Positions 26,089-38,934 of a stretch of 64,000 nucleotides of DNA are shown in pieces; position 1 is the stretch's first letter, and every line of letters starts with the position of its first letter. Made by a program: the position numbers and the translations under genes. This stretch comes from Salminus brasiliensis (lineage: Eukaryota; Chordata; Actinopteri; Characiformes; Bryconidae), in contig NC_132896.1 of the NCBI RefSeq assembly GCF_030463535.1, positions 23,293,709 through 23,357,708 on the forward strand, in the 5' to 3' direction. The notes under the pieces were generated by a model. The model made no database searches. It was not told the DNA's origin and saw only the letters and a list, made by a program, of their open reading frames with translations.

Positions 26089-26552
26089 ACAATCTTTATT
26101 TTTCAAAATGTTTATAGTGTCAATACTTTGCTACCTCTTTTTACTGCCTTGCTATCCCTTTACTGCAGTAAGACTGTGATTTTTCTTGCTGTGGGATTAA
26201 TACATTTGGGGGTGGAGTAATAGGCGCAGAAAAGTGTTACATACAAACTAACAGGAGATCTGGGCCGCAGCATTGTTTTCAACTTTTGCTATTTTAATTT
26301 CTTTCCACATATTTCACAGTTTTAAATGAATAAGAAAACAGAGAAAAATCCATTAAGGCTCTTTGAGAAGGTGCTATACTAGCAAATAGAATACAGAATA
26401 TGTAATTAGCTGCTCCTTTACTTCAACCACGTTTCTGTGGTTTACACACAGTGTTTTGACTTGTAGTACGTTAAACAAGAGCAAAAAGAAACAAAATGCT
26501 TTTCACGGATGCCTCCTATTTGCACCTGATACTGTACCTTCAGTTCAGTGTA

Positions 26553-26598
<46 letters not shown>

Positions 26599-28479
26599 TT
26601 ATTTAATAAAACAGCACAAGGACATTTGTTCACATATGTTTTAAGCCACATGCTCCTTCTGAAGTGAAGTTCACTGAAAGGACATGCTGTACCATGCAAG
26701 TATCGTAATTGTAATGTTCCCCCACCCACTCACCCTAACTAACATTATTCACTGTGCTTTCAGTTGATTGCAGTCCTCACAACTGCCCCCTGTCCCACCC
26801 CCAAAACCCAGACTGCGAGGTCACTCACCTTTGGTGGAACAATGTATGCAGCCAACCTTTGACGTTCATGAGTCATCACATTTACAACAAATGCAATGCA
26901 AATGTGCAGACTGCTACAGTGCAGTGCTTTTTGTATGGTTCCATAATACACATATTCATATTAAACATTGGATTTGTTTCTATTTTCTTCTCTAATGTGA
27001 GTTAACAAACACAAATGTTTTTGTTTAATTCACAAAATAGACTTCATATTTTCATATTTGAGAAAAGCTTGACAATAGCTTCCTTTGTTGGTGTTATCAG
27101 TGAATCTGGCATGAACACCCTGCCTCCAGTGATTTAAAGCCATATAATGAGTCAACACAGAGCCCCACGGCTGATCTCCATGCTTGGACACACAGCCTGT
27201 GACTCAGGATTGTTGAATTAGACCGCCAGGGTTGGGGGATTATTTTTTGTATGAAGCCACCCAAAATCAACAATCTTACACAGCCAAAAATCCAGTGTTA
27301 CTGAATAGTGAATGACCAATGACCAATCTCTGTCTGCTGCATCTGTAACCTGCATTTTGATAGCCATAGATGATCATATTTAAAGCATTTTCCTGTACTT
27401 AGCAAACAAAATGAAGATCCTTTTTGACTCAAAACACCTGCTCACTGGCCTCTATTTCTGTTTCAAGCAGTTTTAACAGGTTTTATTTATTTGTAAGTAG
27501 GCTACAGGGCAGTAGTGTACTGATGTTGTCTGAGTAATTTACTGAATGCTACAAATGCATCCAATCCATGCAATGGCAAGTAGCAGAAATTCAAAGTATT
27601 ACTTTAACATCTGCAAAGTCAATTTTATTTAAATGTGAAAGAGAGAGAGCTTTGTACACAGGGCATTTCAGACCCTATTTCTGACAGCTGAATACCAAGC
27701 GACTCAAGCCGATCTGATACAACTTGCAAGGAGCATCCAAAACTAACCTCATTAACTCTGATTACATAGGATTCAATGTCAGCTGAGCTATTCGGATGGA
27801 AAAATCCAGTGTGTGTATGTGTGTGGGTAAAATTGCGTTTATGTAAGGTCACGTTTCTTACTTTCCCACTGTAGTCCTTGAGGAGACTTTAAGCTCGGAT
27901 CAGATATTTCCTGTTGTAAAATGAGCTGCATGCTGCCATTAGTGAAAACTGACAGTATATGTAAGAGATATCAAATTAATATTCCTTTGCCTCTGATAAC
28001 AATAATTTACTCTGTGGCATTAAAACATTCATTTGCTCTGTGGGATATGCTGTACATTATTCATCAAAACACTAACAATATGTAAATAAGACACTATGAC
28101 TAAATAGCTGTAAACTCCCATGGTAACACTTGGAAGCAAAATTCATTAGTAGAACAGTCTATGTCATTTTGTCATCAATAGCTTAGAGCACACATTCATA
28201 AAAAACTGCATAGTTAATGGGTTCCAGAATTAGGTTGGGATGTTTTATTTGTATCTGTCCAACTGTATTTCACAATTATAGTAGAATAAATTAGACTCCA
28301 TGTATGAGCAATTGGAATAGCATTGCTGAAATTCAGGGCAGAAGGAAGCAAAGTATTTAAATTCCCTATTCTTAATTTTGTATCCATAGTCATATGTGCC
28401 TGATGTGCAGAAAATGTTTATTCTGAATACACTGTGTATTTCCCAATTAGATGCCCATATTAGACCATTTACATATATA
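26089..28479. other. No gene seen
   Basis: Unique AT-rich sequence. A GC-richer stretch at 27110-27260 contains TGACTCAG, an AP-1-like word, but nothing else supports a regulatory role. Confidence 0.5.
26559..26594. repeat. (AT)n microsatellite
   Basis: About 18 uninterrupted AT units. Confidence 0.95.
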
Positions 28480-29349
28480 CTATAATGCCAAAAAGCGTTC
28501 ACTCACCATTCAAATAATTGAATTCATGTATTCCAATCCATTTCATGGCCACAGGTGTATAAACCAAGCACCTAGACATGCAGTTTGCTTCTACAAACAT
28601 TTGTGAAAGAATGGGTCGCGCTTAGGAGCTCAGTGAATTCCAGCTAGGTACTGTGATAGGATGCCACCTGTACGCAATTGCTACAGACCTCCAAACTTCA
28701 TCTGGCCTTCAGATTAGCTCAAGAACAGTGCAGCTGCATCCAAGCCTTACATCACCAAGCGCAATACAAAGCGTTGGATGCAGTGGTCTAAAGCATGCTG
28801 CCACTGGACTCTAGAGCAGTGGAGACGTGTTATATGGAGTGAAGAATCACGCTTCTCCATCTGGCAGTCCAAAGGACAAGTCTGGGTTTGGCAGTTGCCA
28901 GGAGAACGGTGCTGGTCTAAATGCATTGTTCCAAGTGTTAAGGTGAAGGGGGGATTATAGTGGGGTTTTTTTTCAATTTCATCCTCCCAATTTTGCGGGA
29001 ACATTTTGGGTGCACTGGTGCACTTCATGGATGAGCAAGTTTGATGTAGAAGAACTTGACTGGTCAGAGTCCTGACCTCAACCTGATAAAACACATTTGG
29101 GATGAATTAGAGCAGAGACTGCGAGCCAGGCCTTCTAGTCCAACATCAGTGTCTGACCTCACATATGATCAAAAAGTCCCATTAACACACTCCTAAACCT
29201 TGTGGAAAGCCTTCCCAGAAGAGTTGAAGCTGTTCTAGCTGCAAAGGGTGGCCCAACATCAAATTAAGCCCTATGGATTAAGAATGGGATGTCATTCAAG
29301 TTCATATGCGTGCGAAGGCGGGCGAGCAAATAATTTTGGCAATATAGTG
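28480..29349 (+). mobile_element. Tc1-like transposon, family B copy 2, internally deleted
   Basis: The left end is CTATAATGCCAAAAAGCG. The right end is AATTTTGGCAATATAGTG with TA at 29350-29351. It matches family B copy 1 across the leader, transposase pieces and right repeat. At ~870 bp it is roughly half the length of a full element because of internal deletions. Confidence 0.85.
28610..29250 (+). pseudogene. Tc1-like transposase, family B copy 2, broken
   Basis: It starts ATG GGT CGC GCT TAG, so codon 5 is already a stop. The N-terminal domain is largely deleted after GCHLYAI (~28680). The block RVIWSEESRFSIWQ at ~28830 corresponds to the first catalytic region, but the Asp of the usual SDES reads Glu (SEES). 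The region with the second Asp is deleted, and SPDLNLIKHIWDELEQRL near 29070 has Lys where the catalytic Glu should be. It retains no plausible activity. Confidence 0.8.
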
Positions 29350-29555
29350 TAGTATGCTGTACTCCACTTTACATAGTGAGGTCTAGCATTCTCAAAGTTA
29401 ATCCAAAACAACTTTGATAAAACAAGTTAAGACTAAGACACAATCTGTGGATTTTTCCCCCCCTAAGAAACAAGTTTAGATGAAGAATATAATATAAATA
29501 TAATTTTTGTTTGTTTTTTTTTTGTTTTTTTGCATGTCCTATGGTAGCATACTCT

Positions 29556-30200
29556 CATCATGTGCATTTGGTTGGCAGAAAAACAGCATTATACAGAGCC
29601 TTAAAACTGTGTTTGTAAACACCCACTTCAGCAGCAATTGCTGCAGCTAAAAGCTTTCTTTCGTTGCTATTTAGTATCTCACAACTCCGTGGAGTAATTT
29701 GGCCCACTTTTCTTTGCAGAACTACTTCAGATAAGTTCGATTTCAGACATGAACTCTTTATTTCAGGTCCTGACACAGCATTTCAGTGGGGTTTAGTTTG
29801 GGACTCGTCCATAAGAATATGACCATGCTAAGATACAGCACAGTAATTTCTCTATAGGAGCAAGGACCTGATGTAGCAATGCATCCTCAAATAATCACAC
29901 TACCACTACTATGCTTCGCAGTTGGTAAAAGGTTTCTACTTTAAAAGACTTTCTGAAGTCTTTGCCAGACATAGGAGGATTCATGTTGGCCAAAAAGTTT
30001 AATCTGTCCATAACACATTATTTCCTAACTTTGGAGGATCATCTAGGTGTTTCTTGTTAAACTTGCAATGGTTTCCACAATTGTTGGTGATGGCCAGTGT
30101 TTTTCTTATGGTTGTCATGAACGCTGAGAGGCTTGCAGTCAGATGTTGTTTTTGAATTCTCTGTTACTTCCTGTATGATTGTTATCAGGGAATTCAAGAG
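29556..30200 (-). pseudogene. Decayed Tc1-like transposase relic (family I)
   Basis: Minus-strand patches in shifting frames, from high to low: FMTTIRKTLAITNN (second DNA-binding helix), KKHLDDPPKLGNNVLWTD (first catalytic Asp), a degraded HGGG region, SPKLNPTEMLCQDLK (third catalytic block: Glu kept, the Asp of SPDLNP changed to Lys), and a C-terminal block beginning CKEKWAK. No terminal repeats are recognisable. It is an old relic, distinct in sequence from families A, B and C. Confidence 0.65.
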
Positions 30201-30828
30201 AATGTCAAGTCACCTGTTTGTGAGCTGAAGGTAAAGTGCAGACAAGGCAATCACTAGTTCTGCAGATCTTGTTGGTTGCTTTGTTTTTTCCCCACACAAT
30301 CTGAAGCTTTCACAGAATCAGATTCACTACCATCAGCACACTATTAGCTGATAAGTTGCTTAAATACAAACAATGTAATTAAACATTACAATTATCTTGT
30401 TTTTGTTAAATTAAAAAAATTAATTGTTTTGTTAAAATAGTGGTTAAAAGTAAAAATAAGATGACTCAAGTAAAGTACAGATAAATGTTTACTGCTTAAA
30501 AACAGTAACAAAAAACTAACAATTTGTTACTTGCCACTGGGTGTATGTGTATTAATGGAAATATCACATAACCTCAAGCTGTCATTAAAGGCTGATGAAA
30601 AAGAGAAAACAAAACCTATTAACATTTATAAACAGTTGCATTTAATCTAAAAAAATAGTATTTTGTTTATATCATATTTTCTTATTTTGTATCAATTACT
30701 GGGCCTTGCAATCCTACAACCCTAAAAGGGTTTATCAAGGGTATACAGCCATGACAACTAAAGGAACCATTTTGACCATAAAAAGTCATCATATCTCCAC
30801 ACAGGTCAGATATAGATAAAAATATATG
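30201..30828. other. No gene seen; AT-rich
   Basis: Nothing recognised beyond low-complexity A/T runs. Confidence 0.5.
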
Positions 30829-31233
30829 TGTCACGGTTCGCCACAAGACAGAGGCGGACGTACTTGCAGGATAATATTTAATTACAAGACAAAAAAACAG
30901 AAACCAAACAAGCAAGTTTAGCACAATAAAAAACACAAGACTCACATAAACAGGCAAAATCAACAAACCATGAACTGGCATGCACACAAACACATCTGCA
31001 CACAAACACATGCACAAGACCAGACAAGGGATGACTGAAACAAAGGGGTACAGACACTAACAAGACACTCACGAGGAACACTTAGGACTAACAAGGGGGG
31101 CGTGGCTAAAAAGGAGACACTGGTGGAACACTAATTAACAGGCGTGGCTAGGGCAGACAAACAGAGCCATGTGCTTGGGAGCACATGGCAACACCAAACA
31201 AAGGCAGACATGGCAACAGGGGCAGGCATGACA
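30829..31233 (-). mobile_element. Solo LTR, copy 1
   Basis: A 405-bp segment from TGTCACGG to CATGACA, aligned by eye along its length with 52191-52561. Read on the minus strand it starts TGTCATGCC and ends CCGTGACA, and has an ATTAAATATT polyadenylation-like block near its end, as expected of an LTR. No internal retroelement sequence is attached. TATATG precedes it at 30823-30828, and the same hexamer follows once the Tc1-derived insert at 31238-31844 is removed. Confidence 0.7.
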
Positions 31234-31237
31234 TATA

Positions 31238-31844
31238 CACTGCTCAAAATATAAAGGGAACACTTAAACAACACAATATAACTCTAAGTAAATCAAACTT
31301 CTGTGAAATAAAACTGTTCACTTAGGAAGCAACACTGATTGACAATCAATTTCCCATGTTGTTGTGCAAATGGAATAGACAACAGGTGGAAATTATTGGC
31401 ATTAGCAAGACACACTCAATAAAGGAGTGGTTCTGCAGGTGAGGACCACAGACCACTTCTCAGTGCTTTCTGGCTGATGTTTTGATCACTTCTGAATGTT
31501 GGTGGTGCTTTCACACTCGTGGTAGCATGAGACGAACTCTACAACCCACACAAGTGGCTCAGATGGTGCAGCTCATTTTGACTTGTTTTAAGGACATTAC
31601 ATCAAAGTTGGATCAGCCTGTAGTGTGTTTTTCCACTTTAATTTTGTGTGTGACTCCCATCCCAACAAACACCACTGGTTAATAAATTTGATTTCCATTG
31701 ATGATTTTTGTGTGATTTTGTTGCCAGCGCATTCAACTTTGTACAGAACGTAAAGATAAGAAAGAAAGTATTCAATGAGAATATTTCATTCATTCAGATC
31801 TAGGATGTGTTATTTGAGTATTCCCTTTATTTTGTTGATCAATG
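31238..31844 (+). mobile_element. Tc1-derived non-autonomous element (family K)
   Basis: The termini CACTGCTCAAAATATAAAGG and TTCCCTTTATTTTGTTGATC...AATG are inverted repeats, flanked by TA at 31236-31237 and 31845-31846. Near 31507 it keeps only the first codons of a transposase (MRRTLQPTQVAQMVQLI). The right terminal part follows directly, so about 1 kb of coding DNA is missing. It would need transposase in trans. It lies inside the target duplication of the solo LTR. Confidence 0.8.
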
Positions 31845-32415
31845 TATGTATATATACATACATACAAGTTGTGCAAAGTGAAAGTACAAGATAATTCTGT
31901 GTAGCTAATTCAAATCAAATGTATTTGTATAGCATTTTTACAACTGCTGTTGTCACGAAGTAGCTTTACACAATCAGTAATTAGTAAAAAGACAAGAAAT
32001 CAACAACCTAAGAAGGTCATTGGTCACTGGGCAGAAGAGTGTGCAGCTGGTCTTGCATGGATGATTGGGGAGCCTGGTGGTCGGACTGGTGGGTGGCAGT
32101 TGGTCTGACGCAGGTAGAGGGGACCCCAGCGATCAGTCTTCTGACAACAAGTCAGGCTGGATAAGCAGGCAGTCATTTACTCAGAGACGGTAAAGATACA
32201 GTTACTTCTGAAGAGCAGAGAATGTTGAGCAGTATCATAGTGTGGCTGACAACTCCGGGAGGTCTGGCTATAACAGCCTAATTAAAAGGAGAGAGCCAGG
32301 GGGTATCAAAGCCAGGGAGCACCCTGAAACACTGGCGTCCACAAACCTGAGTGATCGCATGGAAGCAGCTCCAGCATCTCAGTGTACTACAAGTATACTT
32401 TATCTACTGGAAACA

Positions 32416-32622
32416 TTAATTGCCAAAAGCTAAACTAAACAGATGAGTTTTCAGCCTAGACTTGAAGATTGAAGAGTCCCAAACAATATCTGGAAGCTTA
32501 TTCCAGAGTCGGGGGGGGGGGGGGGGGGGGGGGTTATAAGAAAAGGCTCTTTTCCCCCTGCTGAGGTTTGGGAATGAGTAAGAAGCCAGCACCCTGTGAT
32601 CTAAGTAATCACAATGGTTCAT
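32416..32622 (-). pseudogene. LINE ORF2 C-terminus with expanded proline run
   Basis: Residues 1-29 are a degenerate region (SRGKRAFSY). A run of prolines encoded by the C-strand of the poly(G) tract follows, then RLWNKLPDIVWDSSIFKSRL and KTHLFSLAFGN, the typical end of fish L2-type ORF2. The proline run replaces the few residues that usually link AFSY to RLWN, so it is probably slippage in a short CCC stretch. Not functional. Confidence 0.6.
32511..32533. repeat. Poly(G) run of 23
   Basis: Twenty-three consecutive G bases. Such runs are rare and unstable, and the exact length may be a sequencing or assembly approximation. Confidence 0.9.
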
Positions 32623-32640
32623 TATTGTAATAAGAACTGA

Positions 32641-33240
32641 ACAAGATGTCTGTGTGTGGTGTGTGTGTGAGGTAGATTTAGTTGGTGTCCTGGTTATAAG
32701 CTCGAATGGCCTGTGGGAAGAAACTCTCTCTCCTCAGGAGAGAGAAGAGTGTATTGTTGGGATGGTTGAGGTCCTTCACAATCTTCCTGACCTTACTGTA
32801 GAAGGTCTGCAGGTCTGGAAGCTGTTAGGAGGAGTAGACTGTTATCCTGACGGTAGTTCTCCATATGCTTAATCTCCTCCAGGTAGGCCCTCTCATTGTT
32901 CTCAGAGATCAGACCCATCATAGCAGTGTCGTCAGCAAACTTGACAATGGTGGTAGGGTTGGATGTGGCAACGCAGTCATAATGGTACAGTGAATTCGGC
33001 AAGGGGTTTAGGGAATGACCCTGGGGGGGTACCTGGAAATAAACTCTCTTGAATGCTTTCTTCATGTTTCTTTCTGCCCTCAAGGTTGGCACCGCTGAAT
33101 TCTCTATCTTCAAAAAGTGCAGCATCCCAGTGGTGCATCTGAAACTGTGTGAGAGTTTCATGAAGTTCACACAGTGTGGTGTGCAAGTGAATGAGCGCAG
33201 ACCAAATAAAAAAGGCAAAGTGTGATTGGAGCACATTAGA
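32641..33240 (-). mobile_element. Rex1-like LINE reverse transcriptase fragment
   Basis: The minus strand at 33236-32793 encodes PQGHSLNPLPNSLYHYDC followed by TIVKFADDTAMMGLISENNE, that is, the PQG block and the FADD catalytic palm motif, then a helical stretch (YLEEIKHMENY) and a stop. DNA down to ~32650 looks like the continuing RT sequence with frameshifts. It abuts the L2-like 3' end at 32640, so two LINE types are joined. It has no endonuclease region. Confidence 0.7.
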
Positions 33241-33939
33241 ATCCAATAGAAACCCTTGGTGTCACATGATTTTTAAACCTTTCTAAACTACATGTCATAT
33301 TCACATAAAAGAACACTCTTTCTGGGCTTCAACACTGTTATTTCTGTAAAATGGAATAGTTGTGTAATATAAGGGTTGTACAAAAAGGCCAGATATGCAT
33401 GTAATCAAAGCGACAGTGACAATAAGTTTGACTGCCAAAGTGCGACCAGATTAATCTTCAGACTGGAGCAAGAGAGGGAGTATTTCATGAGGGAAATTTA
33501 AGAAGATAGTTCATCTCTTTTTATTTAGCCAGAGATGATGGGGTGCAAACTGGGCCTGACATAAAGAGTTTACCATGCTGTCATATATGGTCATATATCT
33601 CGCTAAGCTTCCATATCTCAGGCATCAAATGGCCCTTCAAAAAGTCTATTGCAGCTTCAAATTCATTTGCCCTAAACTGTGACTGTCAAGGTCAAAATAA
33701 AGCTATCTGACCAAAATGACATGTTAAATCTTGGCCTGAAATGAATGCATAAAATGGCTTAGAACATCACTTGCCCCCAAGTGTACCAAACATTTCAGCA
33801 GAATTGTATATTCAAGGGCTGTGTATGTAGTTTCACAGATTCCCTAGTGCCCCTAGTAATTATTTTTTAATAACTGGTCAATCCAACAGTTTGTTAATTA
33901 AATATACATGACACGAAGAAGAAGCAACTGAGAACACAA
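33241..33939. other. No gene seen
   Basis: AT-rich unique sequence between two LINE remnants; nothing recognised. Confidence 0.5.
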
Positions 33940-34230
33940 TATCAAATTCAATTTAGTTAGAATTTATTTAAATAACACTTTTCACAACAAATGTTATCAC
34001 AAAGCAGCTTTACAAAATGTTGTGTCCAAGCCTCTTTTGAACAAGCAAAAGGGATGGTAAGAAGAAAAAACTCCCTTTCACCATGAGAAATAAACTTTGA
34101 GATGAACCAAGACACAAATAGGGGAACTCATCCTCCTCTGGTTGACACCGGATGGCACAACAAATAACAGGAGAAGAATAACTGGACACAAAGAGGGAGA
34201 ATGGATGAATGAATGAATTTCTATAGAATA
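33940..34230 (-). mobile_element. L2-like LINE 3' UTR
   Basis: ATTCAATTTAGTTAGAATTT, then CACAACAAATGTTATCACAA and AGCAGCTTTACA, then GAAAAAACTCCC, is the reverse of the common fish L2-type 3' UTR. It ends near a short GAATGAATGAAT run. Confidence 0.55.
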
Positions 34231-37200
34231 GCTATGGCTAAAGAGTTAAGACACATGCTCAGTGTTAATGCATAAAGTCCATACAGTCATATGCACAGTT
34301 GTGAAGTGGGGTGGGGTGAGTATACATAACATATAATATCTAAGTATTTATGATATATCTATGTTAAAATTATATATTTATTGCAGCAGTTCTTTTTTAT
34401 AAACATACACAGTATGATAGCCTCCTATTTATCCCTTTGACATTTCCCTTTCTGACAATGTCATTTCCTCAAGTGTCTTGCGTACATAAAATAAAATAAA
34501 ATGACGTTTGTCATATAGGTCCCTACAAATGTACCTGAAAAATGTTAAGGTTTTTAAACAACTTTTCTTTTTGCAGAGTTGGGCAAAGAAATGGGTGACA
34601 AGTTTTTTTTTACTTTTTGTATCTAAAAAGTTATGTTTATGTCCTTTTTAGCCTCTCAGGAACATATCAACAACATATAAATGATTGCAGCAGTGAAGCA
34701 TTTGAACACATTCAATGGGTTTTAAATAACTGCATAAATATAAAACATTAAAAAAAATGTTTTTCACTTTATTTGGAGTATCCAAGTTATATGTATAGAT
34801 GTCGACCTGAGAAATCACTGATCATTATAATACAGACCTCAACAGATCTCAACATCCTCAACCAACTATTACAGACCTGCTGCTGACACCATTCTGTAAC
34901 TAGTTCAAAGGGATTAGGAGACTAGAAGGCAAGTATGAGATTTAGGATCAAGTTTTGGGTTGTGATTAGGGTAAGGATTAGAGCCTGAATGAAGGTAAGA
35001 ATTCTTTTTTGGATTGAGGTTAATGGCAGTATAAACTATTCTGTAGAATTCAGGTTGATACTTTAACAGCAGAACAAAAACACCCCTCCCTCTGCTCTTT
35101 CAGAAGCTCCACCCCTCAAATTCATGCATGCACCATGTCAAGGTAACAACACTGGGCTTGTGGACCAAAAACAGTAAACACCATTACAGCATCCAAAGCT
35201 TAACATCCAAAGACAACAACCTGAACACAACAGAGAAAAAATAACGAAAGTCAACATGCCAGCTGCCGGCCTCGTCCAATATTGATACCCGCAGCATTTG
35301 CATGTTGGTCTCTGACCAGTCTGTACTTCATATATCATATTCAAATTAAAAGTAAATCTACTTAATGTAAGAGATGCATCAACAGAACATCTTCAAGACC
35401 CTTACCTTAGTGTTATTCAGATGCGTCAATAATCTGTTAAGAATGTATTAATCATATATAAAAGTAAAGTGAAAATAAAGTGGAAATTACATTTATAGAA
35501 GGCCATAAAACCAACAAGGACCACAGAAAGGCATAACCAACTAGCTCTAGCACGGTTCCAACCTTCAAGAACAAGAGAGAGAAAAAGAAATGAGGAGAAA
35601 GTCCTCTTTGTTGATCTCTTAAATAGTTTGTTACTTAGAAATTTGGAGTTATCCCAAGTATACTTGATATCCGAGTGACAAGCACCTTAAACATCTCCGA
35701 CATGCTGTTTGAAAGGATGAAGGGATCACTGGAGAGGGAGGAATGAACTGACAGGTGCCTCAGACAGCCATCCCAATCAGCTCCAGTCAAGGCTATTCCA
35801 AGTGTGTATCACGCCCCACCAGGTCTGCTTCCCTCAAAGTGTCAATCGGCGAGATGTCCCCTGACTGCTGACCTGCCACACATCCCCACCAGTGGCAGGT
35901 CCAGCACAAGGCTGATGTAGTGACAATGACACAGTGACACTTCCATACAAAAGTCTAGATAGGGGCAGGGGTTAGACAGCAACCACTGCCAGTAAGGAGC
36001 TTGGTTCAAAAAGCAAATGCCAAAGCTCACAACTCTAAAACTGAGACCAGAGACTAAATGTGCCTATAAGAGAAACCAGGTAACAATGACTTCATAAAGC
36101 ATAGACTAATATATGGTTGGTTGTGCCTGAGACACAAAAACCAAAGGATAAAAAAAACTGATATCTTCTCTTGCATGCTGCGTTGCCAGCTTATTAAGTT
36201 GGATATGTGACAGACACGCTTAAAAATAAAGGTTTAAATAAAGGTTTGAGAAAAGGTTCCTTGACACAGTAGGGACATCAACATGGTAAATGGATGTGTT
36301 AGTAGGTGTTGTGTTGGTAAAAATGAGACATTATAAGACAGAAGTATTCAACACCAAACTCTTTGAATCCAATAATCCAATTTCTGCTCCTTGCAGAGTT
36401 TGTAATCAGTGAAGGTAATTCTAGTTGCTGGAACTCATTGCCCATCTAGTGGCTACCTGACACCGTCATGAGTTGGATTAGGTGTATTGGGACAGGAAAA
36501 ACCTGAGACAGTGGAGAGTGCATGCAAAAAGTACATTCACTCCAATTATATAGGCATCACTGCCAACAATGTCTTATGTTTTCAGAAGTCTTTAGGTGAC
36601 CTTTGCAGTTGTGGACAGGCAGGCAGCTGCATGGTGCTTGGGTGGATCCTGTTCAAGACATTGCTGTCTTCTCTTGTTTTCCAGACAGTTTACATGCCTT
36701 GGGGTGCCATATGTCTATTTCAGCTTGTGTCACAAACAGGCTGATGTTTAGTCGGTTCAGTTTGCTGTCACACTTGTGCATAAAGATCACAGCTTTAGTT
36801 ATACATTTTGTGGGTTAAGAGGAAGCTAGTAACTTAGCCTGTTGGACTAAACACATTAGAATCAATTAGATCATGTTGTAATCAAACAGTCTACAGTCAG
36901 TTATCCAGCCAGTGATGTGGCGGTGACTCGCTGGGCATACTTAAGAACATGCTTCTGTAGGAAGCAGTTGTTGTTTAGGGTCATGCCCATTTTTACACGG
37001 AACACTGTAATAAGACAAATAAGCAAATTCATCACATTGTCCAAGAGCATTATGTATGAAACATTTGCACATGAATTTTTATTTGATTTATAAAAACCTG
37101 AACTTGCCAGTGTAAGATACTCCACTTAAAATAATGTTCGACAACATAAAAAGCTCAAAAATGACCTCTAACCCAATATTACTTTTTAATAATAACTTTT

Positions 37201-38779
37201 AAATAAGCCTGTTCATACATCAATTGAAATGTAAAATCTGTCATGCTAGAGCAAAAAGACAGGTAATTTCTTAAATCCAAATCTAGAAATGTATTTTTTT
37301 TCTGAGATAAAACCGTCTTGACACACTAAAAATTGTCTCTCAAATATCCCCATACTATCTCGTAAATCAGTATACATTGACAACTGTCACAACTATTGTT
37401 TCAATTTTTTTAATAAAATATTCATGTTTTGTCGTGAAAAAAAAAAGATGTATAGAAACTCCATCTGTTCCACAGCACTAATTAATGTTCTGGCAGCAGG
37501 GGCACACTGAGAACATACTGTGACATCACGTTAGAATAAAAAAAAAAACTGCCTAGTACACTGCTGTCTTGCCAGCTCTTTGTTCAGCATTTGACATGAA
37601 GAAACATGGCAAGCTTATTCACACTTTCTGTCATGGTCCCTAATCTGTGCTGCACTTATTTATAACACATCCCTTAGCAAAAAGCTCTGCTTAACCAGCA
37701 TCTTATGTGTCTGTTTATAAAAATGCTTCAAGAATATTTTCTAAATACATTCACTATTAAGATAAACTTGGACATTTAAATAAAAACAAAACAAAAAAAA
37801 TTGTATCTGAAACATTTTGACATCTAATTTGATATGATCATGGACATTCTATGTCCAGCTGTTACTTACCCTGCCATTTATTTAAACTGTTTACTCAATG
37901 AAGCATCTGGACATATCCTGTCTGATAACTTTTTTGTGAACAGGGGAGCTTCTCATTAATTGCTATCATGCATCTTATTATTTCTACAGCATGGCACTTT
38001 TCTCATTAGCACAGCTGATAAGCCAACTATTTGTATTTGGGTTGCCATTATCTGACCCTGGCTAAGAACACTTGTTCAGAAATTATTCTGAAAGTGTTCA
38101 GTAGGACAAACTGATAAACACGTTACCTGAAGAATGACACAACTTTGCATCATAAATCCTGGGTAATAATGAAAGAATAGCCAAGTTACTTGGGACGTAT
38201 GTGTAACAGGGTTCTATGTCTGTACAGTGATGGCCCAAACCTATTTAGTGCTCTGGGTGATTTTTTTTCTTACCAGCCCCCACCTCTGCTCCCTCTACTT
38301 TGCTCCTTCAGTCACTGCCGCATCAAGCCACTGCCACCCCTACATCAGAATAACCTATGACCAGTGAGGTTATTTTTGAGTTTGTCCAGAGTCCACCTAA
38401 CAGCTAATGCTTCTTTTTCATACCCTTGCTTCACAGAATTAAGAATACAACCGATGAAGAGGACTGGGTGCTGTTCTCCGAAAGGTGCTTTTAAAATAAT
38501 TTACAGTTTACTGAGGGGACAAGGACCAGGCCTGTAGTTCTTATAGCTGGGCTGGTTCCATGTTCTCTCTGAGCAAAGTATTTTTTCAGTGCATTGTTAC
38601 ATTTATTGTATGTAGCGAGTTCCAGTGTAATTTTGGCTTGTTGTGGAGTGAATGATTCAATTAGAATTGGTATTTAAACAGTCCTCATCATGATGTTCAC
38701 ATTTTGACATCATGACACCAAGACGACACCTAACAACTGATTAATAGTACCTCACCATTGCGAGGCTTCAAACAGGATG
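34231..38779. other. No gene seen; long quiet stretch
   Basis: About 4.5 kb with no recognisable gene or complete element. A short piece at ~36215-36265 (CTTAAAAATAAAGGTT then AAAAGGTTCCTTGACAC) resembles the MITE at 23125. A tract at 35700-36010 is GC-richer but has no open frame of interest. Confidence 0.5.
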
Positions 38780-38930
38780 TGTGTCCTCAGCAGGTTGCAA
38801 AAAAGATACAGAGAGACTGGAAGAGTCACAGAAAGGCATAGAAGTGGACATTTTTTGGCGCTTGACAGATGATCGCTTCATTATGAACAGTGCCCAGTCA
38901 GTTGATTTTAGACAGACAATTCAGGGACCT
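38780..38930 (+). mobile_element. Tc1-like family F fragment
   Basis: The stretch containing CAGCAGGTTGC and GACTGGAAGAGTCACAGAAA matches the start of the family F copy at 47690. Only the N-terminal end of the coding part remains, with no readable domain. Confidence 0.55.
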
Positions 38931-38934
38931 TTGA

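Larger units (their letters stand above)
31905..32640 (-). mobile_element. L2-like LINE 3' end
   Basis: The minus strand carries the very end of a reverse transcriptase protein (RLWNKLPDIVW, FKSRLKTHLFSLAFGN, 32622-32416) followed by a ~500-bp 3' UTR. The low-coordinate end (ATTTGTATAGCATTTTTACA, then GTTGTCACGAAGTAGC) has the same pattern as 33940-34130. A 23-base G run interrupts the coding part. Confidence 0.65.
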
